64,000 bases of DNA from Punica granatum (Eukaryota > Streptophyta > Magnoliopsida > Myrtales > Lythraceae): assembly GCF_007655135.1 (NCBI RefSeq), contig NW_022204045.1, positions 48,561-112,560 on the forward strand, in the 5' to 3' direction. Of this stretch, positions 1 to 10,465 are shown piece by piece. Position 1 is the stretch's first letter. Every line of letters starts with the position of its first letter. The notes beneath the pieces were generated by a model. It had not been told where the DNA came from. It made no database searches and saw only the letters and a program-made list of their open reading frames with translations. The translations under genes and the position numbers were made by a program.

Positions 1-1639
1 CGTGACAGGCTGAGATCTGGTAGGATGGACTGGGCCGAGGAAGCTCGGACGGGCCGCGATCAAACTGGGCTAAGATCCACTGGATTGGGCCGAGTGGGCC
101 GACGCGACTGGGCCACTGCTGAACGCGGGCTGGGCCGAGGAGATCTGGACTAGGCGATTGGATCCGGACTGGGTTGCTACCTGCGCTGGCCCGGAGAGAA
201 GTTGACCCGGTTAGCAAAAAAACGAAATAAAGGAGAGGAAGGGATCTAGTTCGGGGCGGCCGAGCGGCTCGGGTGGTGGCGAGAGGCGAGCTGGAGGCCG
301 GACGAGGAGCTAAGGGAGCCGAGGTCTGAGAGAACGTGGGAGCTGAAGGCCGAGCGTGAACTGAGGGAGTTCGGGCTGTAGGAGGGCGAGTCGGGTTATG
401 GCAGACCCGACTAGTGCAGACAACATCCGAGAGGAAGGGCTGGGTGGCTCCGATGGCTCCGGCGGTGTGCATGCGAACTCTCGGTTCCCCGGGGCCTTCG
501 GCGACTTGTTGGACGTGGCTCAAGTACTGGCGAGAGCCGGGTTAACCTGCACAGTCGAGGAAAGAGAGGTCCGTGTATCTTTAGGGGAGGAGCTGAAGAT
601 TTTCTGGGGCACGGGGGCAAGGATGAACAAGTTGAGAGCGTGAGGGTTTTCTAGAGAGAGTCTGTGGTAGGAGCTGTGGGCTTTTTCCGAGAGGAGTCGA
701 GCCAGAGGTGAGGTAAGAGAGAGCTATCGGGAATTGTTCGTTAGGGTTTTCTTTCGACAACCGACGGTTCCATCCGAGAGCAGCTAGGGTTTCTTTTCTT
801 TTTTGGATTTTCCGGGAGTACTCGAGCTGAGAGAGCGTGAGAGAGAGTCGGAGTTTTTTTTTCGTCCCCGGTCTTCTTCTTTTTGGGGAGAGGAAAGTTA
901 GGGTTTTTATTGCTAGGGTTTCTATTCTTGGCTCAACTGAAGGGATTGAACGGCTAGGGCTTCGGGCCGAATGAGCTGAGGGAGTGAGCCGCTAGGACGA
1001 GCCGTGATCTAGAGGTGATGGAGCATGAAGAAATCCAGTTGGGAGGATCGGGGGTGTGGTCCCGGAAAAAAAAACGAAACGGCTGAAGAGAAGAAGGAAA
1101 GAAGAAGAAAGAAAGAAAAGGAAATGGCGGGAAAAAGGGGCAACGGTCAGATTCTGACCGTTGCCTCTGACTTGCTTTTTTTTTTTTTCAACGGTCGGTC
1201 AGAGTTGTCTGACCGACTCTGACCGGCCCAGCCACTTTGTTCTTTTTTTTTAATAGAAATTCAAAAAATTCGAAAATTCAAGTTTAACGCGCGTAGAGAT
1301 TAAAATTCTCGTTTTTGCAATTGGGTGTCGAAAAATTAATCCGAGACTGACATTGTGTTCAGAAAAATTCATGGATCAATGTTACGCAATAAAATATTTT
1401 TCGGCCTTAATTTTAGTCCTGAATTTTAAAAATTGACGTTGGCGCATGTAAAATTCAAGGACTACCCATGGAGTATTTTTTTGAAAAAAAATGGTAAATT
1501 GGCGCTAAATTGAGGAGATATTCTATCTCCAAAAGTCGCGAGTGCTCATGCAATTAACCAGAAATACTTCCCTCCGATGGATGGTAAAAATGACGATTTT
1601 GCCCCTCTGGAGCCGGTCGACCGAAATTGGGTGCTGACA
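1..1639 (-). repeat. 3' LTR of the Tat/Ogre element (partial)
   Basis: Aligns with 20778-22430 over its whole length. On the minus strand it begins TGTCAGCACCC at 1639, which is one half of the terminal inverted repeat; the other end is beyond the window. By eye the two LTR copies differ by a few percent, mostly C/T and G/A changes plus short homopolymer indels, densest in bases 1-640. Short open frames here (for example 398-643) appear in both copies with different ends and are not genes. Confidence 0.93.
1139..1165. repeat. Near-perfect palindrome in the LTR
   Basis: Arms GGCAACGGTCAGA and TCTGACCGTTGCC are separated by a single base. A second inverted pair built on the same CGGTCAGA word follows at about 1191-1226. 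Both are preserved in the other LTR at about 21925-22015. Confidence 0.85.
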
Positions 1640-1653
1640 GCTTGCCCCTCTTT
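1640..1653 (-). other. Polypurine tract of the Tat/Ogre element
   Basis: On the minus strand AAAGAGGGGCAAGC lies directly before the LTR start TGTCAGC. This is the expected position for plus-strand priming of the 3' LTR. Confidence 0.8.
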
Positions 1654-1902
1654 AGTTGCGTGCTCGGATAGAGGATGCATCCAAAGACCATGAGAGGCAC
1701 CTTGTTTGGTCCCGGCGATCATCCGATCATTCTCCCAATAGCTGTTTGCCCTCTTGTTTTGGGTATATAGGAGTAAGCTATGCAAGTGCAACGGGCCTGT
1801 TTGTGGGAAGAAAAAGAAGACAAATGAGTCATAGCAAGCAAATGATAAAATGTGAATTTGTAACTCAAAACAATTAAGGCGATGATGAAACCCATAAAGC
1901 AA

Positions 1903-2640
1903 TAGATATGGACGCGGAGTCCTGAAAGCGGTAAATGCGGACACAAAATCCGGAAAGCAGCGAAGATGGACACAAAGTCTTGGAAGCGGTAAATAGGGAC
2001 GCGAAGTCCTGAAAGCAATAGATGTGGACGCAAAGTCCGAAAAGCAGTAAACGTGGACACGAAGTCCATGGACGCGAAGTCCGGAAAGCGATAAATGTGG
2101 ACGCGAAGTCCGGAAAGCAGTAAATGTGGACACGAAGTCCATGGACGCGAAGTCCTGAAAGCGATAAATGTGGACGCGAAATCCGAAAAGCAGTAAACCT
2201 GGACACGAAGTCCATGGACGCGAAGTCCTGAAAGCGATAAATGTGGACGCGAAGTCTGAAAAGCAGTAAACGTGGACACGAAGTCCATGGACGCGAAGTC
2301 CGGAAAGCGATAAATGTGGACGCGAAGTCCGGAAATTAGTAAACGTGGACACGAAGTCCATGGACGCGAAGTCCTGAAAGCGATAAATGTGGAGCGAAGT
2401 CCGAAAAGCAGTAAAGGTGGACACGAAGTCCATGGACGCGAAGTCCTGAAAGCGATAAATGTGGACGCGAAGTCCGAAAAGCAGTAAACGTGGACACGAA
2501 GTCCATGGACGCGAAGTCCGGAAAGCGATAAATGTGGACACGAAGTCCGGAAAGCAATAAATGTGGACGCGAAGTTCGAAAAGCAGTAAACGTGGATACG
2601 AAGTCCATGGACGCGAAGTATGGAAAGCAGTAAAGATGGA
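1903..2640 (-). repeat. Tandem array in the Tat/Ogre 3' UTR (73-bp higher-order unit)
   Basis: The word CCATGG within GAAGTCCATGGACGCG recurs at 2066, 2139, 2212, 2285, 2358, 2430, 2503 and 2605, spaced 73, 73, 73, 73, 72, 73 and 102. The 73-bp unit is two 29-bp monomers of the form GTGGACGCGAAGTCC plus an AAAGCRRTAAAY tail, followed by one 15-bp truncated monomer. The 102-bp step is 73 plus one extra 29-bp monomer. The left part (1903-2065) has diverged single monomers. Long open frames here on the minus strand (1546-2887) are artefacts of the repeat, whose unit lacks stops in several frames. Hypervariable 3' UTR arrays are known in Tat/Ogre elements. Confidence 0.93.
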
Positions 2641-2645
2641 CATGG

Positions 2646-3127
2646 TGCGAAAGTGCAGGGAGTGCAAAAGTAACAGATAGTGTTAGGGAACGGCGCGGGG
2701 CGCCGAAAAGGGAAGACTCTGATTCGTCGGATTTGAGTCCAAATTGTGCTTGTGGCGGCGCAATGGTAAGCGTTGTTCGTTGCTCGTCGCATGATTCGGC
2801 GCCGTATGCCTCCTTGAGGGTCACTCGCTTGGTTTGGTATTGCATCCTATCGCATGCGGCAGACATAAGTCCGTCAGGAGGGGACACCTTTCGGGATCCG
2901 CATGCTCATTCCTGCACATAGGGAACGGTGGCTAACGGTCGTTGTCAGTTACACGATACCGCTGGAATTACGATGTGCAAACGAAATCTATATAGCGATG
3001 CTTCGGGGACTTGGATTCAGTTGGCCATTTGAGGGGCGGCCGTGTCCCCGAATGTGACATTCACTTAACTACTAGCCGTAGCTTCACGCGAAGTGCCGTT
3101 GTTCTTTCGTGGTCAAGCCGACAATTG
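2646..3127 (-). other. 3' UTR of the Tat/Ogre element, non-repetitive part
   Basis: Sequence between the tandem array and the hairpin repeats. No conserved reading frame is seen; the open frame at 2733-2921 on the plus strand has no recognisable features. Confidence 0.5.
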
Positions 3128-3420
3128 CCCCTAATTTTTGCCTAGGCCGCAAGATGAGAGACGACCTAGCGGGGTATTTTATTTGACTTTTCTCACATGA
3201 GTTCTCACCTTTTACTATGATCGCCCCTGTTGGGATTCGATCGCACCTCTCAGTTCCTCTAACTTTTGCCTAGACCGCCCTTTACGGGTTTTCAGCCTAG
3301 CGATGAATTGATTTGTGCTCTCCTTTTGCCACGACTCCCCTTTGCGGGATTTTAAGCCGTGCCCCTCGTTCCCTAACTTTTGCCTAGGTTGCCTTAAGGA
3401 GGTTTTCGACCTAGCGGGAA
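3128..3420 (-). repeat. Four diverged hairpin-forming repeats downstream of integrase
   Basis: Units near 3128-3175, 3258-3303, 3320-3365 and 3373-3418 share the plan CTAACTTTTGCCTAGG, a central inverted core, then CCTAGCGGG. Within a unit the GCCTAGG and CCTAGC ends pair, so each could fold in RNA. They lie between the integrase stop and the tandem array, inside the presumed 3' UTR. Confidence 0.6.
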
Positions 3421-3458
3421 AATCATTATTTTTCTCTCTGAAGTATCGAAGAAGGCTA

Positions 3459-4688
3459 TCAGGGATAGTACTTCTTGATGGTGTCGGCGTTGACCGGGAG
3501 CGCGTTTTCAGTCCCATCCATGTCGCTTAAGATAATTGCCCCTCCGGAGAAGGTTTCCTTGACGACGAAGGGTCCGTCATACTTGTATGCGAACTTGCCC
3601 CTGGAGTCAGGCGTAATGTGAAGAACCTTTCGCAGGACGAGGTCACCGGGTTTGAACTCGCGGTGACGGACCCTTGCATTGAACGCTCGGGCCATTCTTT
3701 GTTGGTAGCATTGGCCGTGGCAGAGCGCTGTTAGCTGTTTCTCGTCGATGAGATTGAGTTGTTCATAACGTTGTTTTGCCCATTCTGCTTCTTTGAGCTT
3801 GGACTTGGCGAGGACCCTCATGGAAGGAATCTCCACTTCGATTGGGAGGACCGCTTCCATGCCGTAGACCAAGGAATACGGAGTTGCCCCGATTGAGGAG
3901 CGGATAGATGTTCGGTATGCCAAGAGTGCGAAAGGGAGCATCTCGTGCCAATCTTTGTAAGTCACCGTCATTTTCTCGATGATCTTCTTGATATTTTTGT
4001 TCACGGCCTCCACCGCACCGTTCATTTGGGGACGGTATGGTGTGGAGTTGCGATGGTGTATTTTGAATCGCTCACAAAGCTCGTCAATGATCCTGTTGTT
4101 CAGGTTCTTGGCATTGTCGGTGATGATCGTCTCAGGGACTCCATATCGGGCAATGATATCGCGCTTAAGGAAACGTGCCACGGCATTTGCGGTGACCGAA
4201 GCGAGGGTTATGGCCTCGATCCACTTGGTGAAGTAATCGATTGCCACCAAAATGAACAGATGTTCGTTGGATGCTTTGGGATTGATAGGACCAATCACAT
4301 CGATTCCCCACATTAAAAAGGGCCACGGGGCCGCCATCGGGCATAACTCATTGGGGGGTGCTTTGATTTGGTCGGCGTAGACTTGGCACAAATGGCAGTG
4401 TCTGACGTGTTTGGCGCAATCAGCCTCCATAGTGGACCAGAAGTAACCCAGGCGCATGAGTTTCTTGGTGAGCATGAGACCGCTCATGTGGGGTACGCAG
4501 TTCCCTTCGTGTATCTCTCACATGAGGCGTTGTGCCTCGTTTTCGTCGACACACCGGAGTAGTGTGGCGTCGAAGGAGCGACGGTAGAGAGTCTCTCCGC
4601 TTAGGAAGTAATGCGCTGCGAGTCGCCTAAGTGTTTTCCGGTCCCGACGATTGGCGAATGTCGGGTATTGGCCGGTTTGTAGAAAGTG
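3459..4688 (-). pseudogene. Tat/Ogre integrase (pol C-terminal part), two upstream stops
   Basis: Integrates the element cDNA. The open part 4487-3459 encodes 342 residues. Seen in order: the end of the zinc-binding HHCC region (CHLCQ pair), the catalytic core with D in GIDVIGP, D in ITDNAKN and E in NGAVEAVNK (the DDE triad), then a C-terminal strand-rich part ending KKYYP. It continues in the same frame as the RT/RNase H region but is separated from it by two in-frame TGA codons at 4689-4691 and 4518-4520; the first is one C-to-T step from CGA. The HHCC histidines are encoded around 4510-4480, just after the second stop. The core itself looks intact, so loss is recent relative to the domain. 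Confidence 0.93.
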
Positions 4689-6900
4689 TCAGATGTCTTC
4701 GTACCATGGTTGTTCATTGGTGGCCTCAATTGCGCCGCAATGAGCCGGGCCTTTGGCAATCTCGATCTCGAGTGGCTCGATGATATTTTCTTTTGTGATG
4801 TTCACCATTGATACCAGTGTCGCAAGCGCGTCTGCAAACTGGTTTTTGATGCACGGCGTGTATGTGAACGAGATTTTCTCGAAGTTCTCCGCTAACTCCT
4901 CGAGATACTCGTGGTATGGTATTAGCTTCGCGTCTTTCGTCTTCCATTGTCCCAATGTTTGGAAGATTGTGAGCATTGAGTCCCCGAACACTTCTAGCTC
5001 CTTCACCTTGAAATCGATCACTGCCTGCAGGCCAAGGATGCATGCCTCGTATTCGGCCACGTTGTTGGTGCATGGAAAATCGACTTTTGCTGCAATCGGA
5101 TAATAACGTCCGTCCGGGGATATCAGCACTGCGCCTATACCGGAACCGGTGGAATTCACTGCGCCATCGAAATACATCTTCCACGCGGTCCCATCCTCCT
5201 CCTCATCCACTTGGAGGATCCCTTCGTTTGGAAAGTCGGAATCGATCGGCGTGTCATCCTCGATTGGAAATTCTGCCAAATGCTCTGCAATTGCTTGCCC
5301 CTTGACTGATGAGCGGGGTACGTACTCAATGTCGTACTCCGTCAGTTGACAGTGCCACTTAGCGATGTTTCTCATGGAGAATGGGCTACCAAGCAGATAT
5401 TTCAGGGGATCCGCTTTTGACAGCAAGCGGATAGCGTGATAGAGAGTGTACTGTCGAAGTCTCTGCATGACCCACACTAGTGCGCAGCACATCCTCTCGA
5501 TCTCTGGGTAATTGGATTCCCCTTCAGTAAACTTCTTGCTCAGGTAGTAGATGGCATGTTCTGCGCGTGTAAACTCATCCTCTTGCCCCAACATACACCC
5601 CAAGGATTGTCGGCGCACTGTCAGGTAAAGAACGAGAGGTCGACCTGGTGTGGGCCGGACTAACACCGGCGGCTGAACTAAGTATGTCTTAATATCATCA
5701 AAGGCCTTCTGACAGTCGTCGTCCCATTCAATTGCTGCGTTTTTACGAAGCAGCCGGAAGAGGGGTTGACACTTGTCTGACAGGTTCGCGATGAAGCGCG
5801 CGATGTAGTTCAGTCGACCTAAAAAGCTCCGCACCTCGCGCACTGTCGATGGCAGAGGTAGCTCCCTGATTGCTTTCACCTTGTCGGGATCGACCTTGAT
5901 GCCTCGTTCGCTGACCACAAATCCTAGCAGTTTTCCGGACTTTGCGCCGAATGTGCACTTGGCCGGGTTGAGCTTAAGCTTGTACTTCTTGAGACGTTCA
6001 AAGAGACGCCTCAGATTGACGAGGTGATCTTCTCCCTCCTTGGACTTAGCGATCATGTCGTCGACGTAGACCTCGATCTCCTTATGCATCATGTCGTGGA
6101 AGAGTGTGACCATTGCCCGTTGGTAGGTTGCCCCGGCATTTTTGAGACCGAAGGGCATGACCTTGTAGTAAAATGTGCCACACATTGTGATGAAAGTTGT
6201 TTTGATTTTGTCCTCTTCGGCCATTCGGATTTGGTTATACCCCAAAAAGCCATCCATGAAAGAGAACTGATTGTGGCACGCAGTGTTATCGACCAAGACG
6301 TCGATGTGAGGCAGAGGGAAGTTGTCTTTAGGACTAGCCTTGTTGAGGTCCCGATAGTCGACGCAAACCCTGACCCTTCCGTCCTTCTTCTCCACGGGCA
6401 CGATGTTTGCCACCCATTCGGAGTAATTGCAGACTTCTAAGAATCCTGCATCTATTTGCTTGACGACCTCCTCTTTGATGCAGATGAGGAGGCCGGCTCG
6501 CTGCCGCCGTAGATGCTGCCGTTTGGGCGGGAAATTCTCTGTATTAAGCGGGAGAAAGTGCTTGACTATCGATGGATCTAAGCCCGGCATGTCAGCGTAG
6601 GACCAGGCGAAAACCTCTTGGTATTCCTTCAAGAAATCGATCATCCGGACTCGTTGAGTTGGATCGAGTCCCGTCCCGATCTTTAGCGTGCGGGGTTCCT
6701 CTTCGGTGCCCACGTTGATTTCTTATGTCGGCTCAACTGAGGTGAGTTGACGGTTCTTGAGGCGATGCAAACTCTCCTCTATCTCAGGCACTCGACCATC
6801 CTTGTCGAGCCCTTCCTCGAAGTATATGGGTTGGGGCTCTTCGAGGGGTTCTTCGGATGGGTTCGAATCGACGTGTCAAAGATTTGGATTCGAGTGGAGC
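4689..6900 (-). pseudogene. Tat/Ogre reverse transcriptase with two RNase H domains
   Basis: Open from 6713 to 4689 (674 codons); the frame extends upstream to 6900 through a TAA (6723-6725) and a TGA (6876-6878). Order: RT palm with YVDDM active site (EVYVDDMIAKSK), thumb (GKLLGFVVSERG), a first RNase H-like domain (LVLYLTVRRQSLGCMLGQ) and a second plant-type RNase H beginning MYFDGAVNSTG. The second keeps its four acidic positions: D in YFDGA, E in AEYEA, D in VFGDSM and D in NQFADAL. Dual RNase H is a known trait of the Tat lineage. The upstream 190 bp are probably the 3' exon of a spliced pro-pol transcript. The listed open frame itself is long enough to look functional, but it lacks an ATG context and sits in a degraded element. 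Confidence 0.93.
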
Positions 6901-7105
6901 CTGGCAATTTAAATGAATTGTCTTAGAAATTTTAGAGCATTGCGAAATAAGTGAGAGAAAGGAGAAGGTAGACGCGAAAATTCAAAATGCATGCAGAGAT
7001 TTCATTAGTGATGTAAGCGCGAAGCCATAACAAAATCCCTCTTCCGTCGCGCGGCTTATGGCTATGCCGACACGCGGGAAACATCAAACACATAGATAGC
7101 CTTAC
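6901..7105 (-). other. Candidate spliced intron between protease and RT
   Basis: On the minus strand the protease frame runs into GTAAGG at 7105 (the stop TAA is formed by the donor itself) and the RT frame can be followed back to AAATTGCCAG ending at 6901. The exon before ends two bases into a codon and the exon after begins with the third, so the frame joins exactly. A branch-point-like TTCTAAGAC lies upstream of the acceptor. The interval is AT-rich compared with its flanks. Splicing of an intron at this place has been described for Ogre elements; here it is inferred from position, splice sites and phase. Confidence 0.72.
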
Positions 7106-8103
7106 ACATCGGCGATTACAGCCGAGTAGCGCGGGACTGAGGTCCAGTTGTTAAGCTCCTCATTCTCCTGCGTGAGGCGGATTTGGATCCCTAAAGGAGT
7201 CTCCTCGGTGACGGCACATATGGCTGACAAATCGACAGGCTCGGCATCTGAACCCGCGAAGGGGTCGTCGAGAGTGCCTCCAACGATGTGCGGTGGTGCG
7301 GGGAAAAAGTAAGAGAGTGGGGGAATCGGGATGCCCCTGTTGATCTTCCCGTAGTGCGCGGCGAGACGGTGGAGGTGTTTGCCTCTACGGGCTTCAATAA
7401 TCTCATGGCAGGAAGGGCGAAAACCGAGTCCCCTCCTGTTCTTGTACTCTTCGATCTCGATGGGGTGGTTGATCCCTTGCCCATGTGCTCCGAGCCCGGA
7501 ACCCGGAATGTAGTTATGGCGCAGCAAGATCTTCCACACCATGCGGTCGACGCGGAACGGACCGACCTTTCCGTAATCTCGGATGACGGAGATGGTATCG
7601 AACGAGTGGAAGGGGAGGTTCTGATCGTCCCCAATACTGATGTAGGGGACAGCCGTCTCCTTATAAATCGCATAGTCCTCCTCACCTTTGACCGTGACGA
7701 GTCGCTCTTCCACGATGAACTTAAGCTTCTGATGCAAGGTGGAGGGAACTGCGCCCGCTGAATGGATCCATGGCCTCCCGAGTAGCAAGCTGAAGCCATT
7801 CGGGATGTCGAGGACCTGGAAAGTGACGCTGAATGAACATGGGCCTACCTCGATCAGAAGGTCGATCTCTCCGTTCACTTCCCTCCGCGAGCCATCGAAG
7901 GCTCGAACCGCCGTCTTGCTCGGGCGAATACGATTCAAATCCACATTCATCTGTTTCATGGTGGAAACAGGGTATACATTGAGAGCCGAACCGTTGTCGA
8001 TCATGACCCGGCCTACCACGAAGTTATTGCACTTACAGACGATGTGCAACGCCCGCGAATGAGCGTACCCTTCGGGGGGAAGTTCGTCATCCGAGAATGA
8101 AAT
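7102..8103 (-). pseudogene. Tat/Ogre aspartic protease with G-patch-like segment
   Basis: Open frame 8049-7102 (315 residues). Near its N-terminus is the retroviral-type protease motif IDNGSALNV, then a flap and LLLGRPWIHSAG, the second conserved block of these proteases. Further on, PGSGLGAHGQG with RRGLGFRP resembles a G-patch, an RNA-binding segment found in this position in Tat-type polyproteins. The frame is offset from the upstream gag frame: the two overlap at 8013-8049 and a one-base indel near 8103 is the likely cause, because residues in the protease frame continue sensibly up to there. The stop at 7102-7104 coincides with the proposed intron donor. Confidence 0.88.
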
Positions 8104-9247
8104 GTTGTGGAGAAGATTGGGCCAACGGTCTCTGCAATGAGATCTGGAGCCGCCTCCTTAGGGACCTGTGCCGCTGTCAGGACCTTCAGGAGCCCTTCAC
8201 GATGTGGCTCTGAACCCAAGAGGAGGGCGAGTAGTGAAATGTGGGCTGGAGATTTGCCCATTTGTTCAACGACTTTGTACTCGCTTGCCTTGATAATCTT
8301 CATGAAAGCCTCAGCTTTCTCTTCGGTCACCTTCTTTTGGGGAATCGGCGTAGCTTCCAGGGCGATTCCCAACGCCGCAGCAGGGGCCTTCCCTTTGTTT
8401 GCGGCCTCCGGGTTTTCGTAGACTCGACCCGAGCGCGTCACGCCCATGACGCTAAATTGACGCTCGAGGTTCCCGACACTCCCTTCGTAGGTCCACTGGA
8501 CCTTGCTATCTTGATATGGCTCTCGTGCGGGGACTTCTATCACGAATGGGGTGGGTGTGGCATCGAACCCTGCATACCCTACACCGGTTTCCGCAGGGAC
8601 ATATTCAATTACGAAGGGGGCCGGTGCCTCCTGTCCGGTCTCGTACTCCCCTATAGCGCAAACATCGATCATGTTAATGCTGGGTCCTGAGCTTGACCCG
8701 TGATCGGGAAGAGGATTTGATTGCACATTCGGGGGTTTAACGGCGTTGAACGTGAGTTGCTTGTCATCAATCATCTGTTGGATCCTCTCCCGTAGCTTCC
8801 AACAATTGTCGGTGGTGTGACCGGGTGCACCCTGATGGTACTCGCAGTGCCGACTCTGATCTTGGATGGTTGGGTCGAAATCAGGGTTAGGTGCTATCGA
8901 TCGGATCTTGTTACCTGCGAGGAGTTGCCGATATATGTGGGAGAGCGGAGCCGGCAGGGGTGTGAACTGTTTACGCCGCGTTTGTGTCGCGATGCCCTGT
9001 TGGTCCTGCGGGGCCGGAGCCCGTTGCACCGGCTAAGGAGTTCTCGAAGCCGGGGGCCTACTTTGTTGAATCGGAGGAGGAACAGGGGCATAATTATGGG
9101 CGTATTGCTGCGGGATCGGCGACGGAAAGGAAGCCGGCGGGCTGGAATAGTAAACTTGCTGCGCTGGGAGTTGTTGATAATGCATCGGAGGTGGGGCATA
9201 CGCCTGAGTGGCCGGTGGTGCGGGCGTGTAATTGATGGAATACTGCT
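8013..9247 (-). pseudogene. Tat/Ogre gag C-terminal part with zinc knuckle-like motif
   Basis: Open 9029-8013. Contains CEYHQGAPGHTTDNC (about 8846-8802), a C-x2-H-x5-H-x4-C motif typical of Tat gag, followed by a long linker and a helical segment toward the protease. Upstream in the same frame is a proline- and tyrosine-rich stretch reaching about 9247, cut by a TAG near 9030 and a TAA at about 9255. The downstream end shifts frame near 8103. Function: RNA packaging part of the capsid protein, by family knowledge. Confidence 0.82.
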
Positions 9248-9254
9248 GGGGGGC

Positions 9255-9703
9255 TTAGCGCCCTGTGTTAACAGCATTAACGAACGCGTCTCTTCCTCTC
9301 CTGTTTCCCGTAGAGGGTGTACCAGTAGCAGCCTTCTTCGAGGACTCTCCCTCTTTCTTCTCGGCCGGTCCTTCTATCTTGCCGAGCTTAATGCCGATGT
9401 CGAGCTTCTTTCCGGCGTTGATAAGGTTGGAGAATGAAGATGTGTGGACCAACAAGTGCAAGTAGTAGGCCCCTTTAAGAGTGGAGTGGAATAATTGGAT
9501 CTGCTGTGCCTCACTGATCGGAGGGACATGCTTCGCCGCTCTAGCCCGCCACTTCACTGCATAGGCCTCGAAGCCTTGGTCGTCGGTCATCTCCATCGTG
9601 CTAAGCTCCAGCAAAGTCGGGGGCGTCTCCGCACAGTACCTATACTGGTCGATGAATTTGCTTGAGAGGTCCGCCCACGTGGGGATATCCGCAGCTTCAG
9701 TGA
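9255..9703 (-). pseudogene. Tat/Ogre gag capsid, C-terminal half
   Basis: Open frame 9614-9255, extending upstream without ATG to about 9703. It begins within the retrotransposon gag domain (motif near MEMTDDQGFEAYAVKWRAR), then a Lys/Glu-rich linker ending VNAVNTGR before a TAA. The preceding gag segment (10465-9704) reads in another frame; a single missing base in the AAGCTGCGG region near 9700 accounts for the switch. Confidence 0.82.
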
Positions 9704-10465
9704 CATGTACCAGTCAAGAGCCGCTCCTGCCAAGCTATCCTGGAACGTGTGGATGACGAACTCTTCGTAATTCCAGTACTGCAGCATCTTTCCCCGGTAG
9801 TGACGGAGATGGTGACGAGGGTCGGTCGTGCCGTAGTACCTCTGGAATTCAAGCACCTTAATCTTTGGGGGTAGCTGCATACCTGTGAAAAGACTCCAAT
9901 CGCCGTCGCCGGCATCGAGGTGGGAGTCGCCTGATTGTAGGGCTCGGATAATCTCTTCCAACTTCTTCAATCTCTGTTCCTGCTCAGTCCCCGTTTCCGG
10001 GAGAAAGTTTGTTGGTGGAGCTATAGGGATAGCCTGGGTTGGCATGCCCGGTTCAGGGATGGGAATATTTAGGGGAGGTAGAGTTGGGTAAGAAAAGCTG
10101 ATGTGGGGTTGTAGAGCTTGGAATGGGAGAGGCTCGGATGTATGAGCAGGAGCGTGGGGGCTCGATGCCGGGAAGACCATCGGCGAAGGAGCTGCGTAAA
10201 CAGGAGCCGAAACCGGTATAGACATCGGCGGCGATATGAGCATGGTTGGGTCCGACGGCGGAAGAGGGATGGCCGCCGGGAGAATCACTGATGGTGGAGG
10301 GACGTTGGCCGGGTGGCCCGCCGGTGCATGTATTGCAGGCGCTTCAATATCTTCCGGAGCATGGGTCGGCAGGACCCAGGGGTTTGGGTCGACTGTTGGC
10401 CCGTACCCCGGAGGCGGAGTAGAGTTGGAGGAGGTGCGGTTTGGAGCTCTGAGTAGGGCTATGAG
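9704..10465 (-). pseudogene. Tat/Ogre gag capsid, N-terminal half and proline-rich linker
   Basis: Minus-strand frame entering from the insertion point at 10465. It holds a long Pro/Ala/Ile-rich linker, a short coiled-coil region (EQEQRLKKLEEIIRALQ), then the gag capsid start with LPPKIKVLEFQRYYGTTDP and LQYWNYEEFVIHTF. Removing the nested element and one ATGAG copy puts this frame directly in register with the gag start at 15865-15596. It goes out of frame near 9700. Confidence 0.88.
10461..10465. repeat. Target-site duplication ATGAG, left copy
   Basis: ATGAG at 10461-10465 matches ATGAG at 15591-15595 and brackets the nested element exactly. Confidence 0.97.

Noticed and set aside
398..643. 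81-codon open frame in the LTR, also at 21184-21393
   Set aside because: The two copies have different lengths because of point changes; no family features, inside an LTR.
1546..2887. Long overlapping minus-strand open frames (up to 373 codons) with repeated Arg/Phe/His-rich peptides
   Set aside because: They fall on the 73-bp tandem array, which lacks stops in several frames; the open frames are open in more than one frame at once, typical of a non-coding repeat.
8817..9437. 206-codon plus-strand frame opposite gag
   Set aside because: Shadow of the gag frame on the other strand; the minus-strand reading has the zinc-knuckle motif and neighbours in order.
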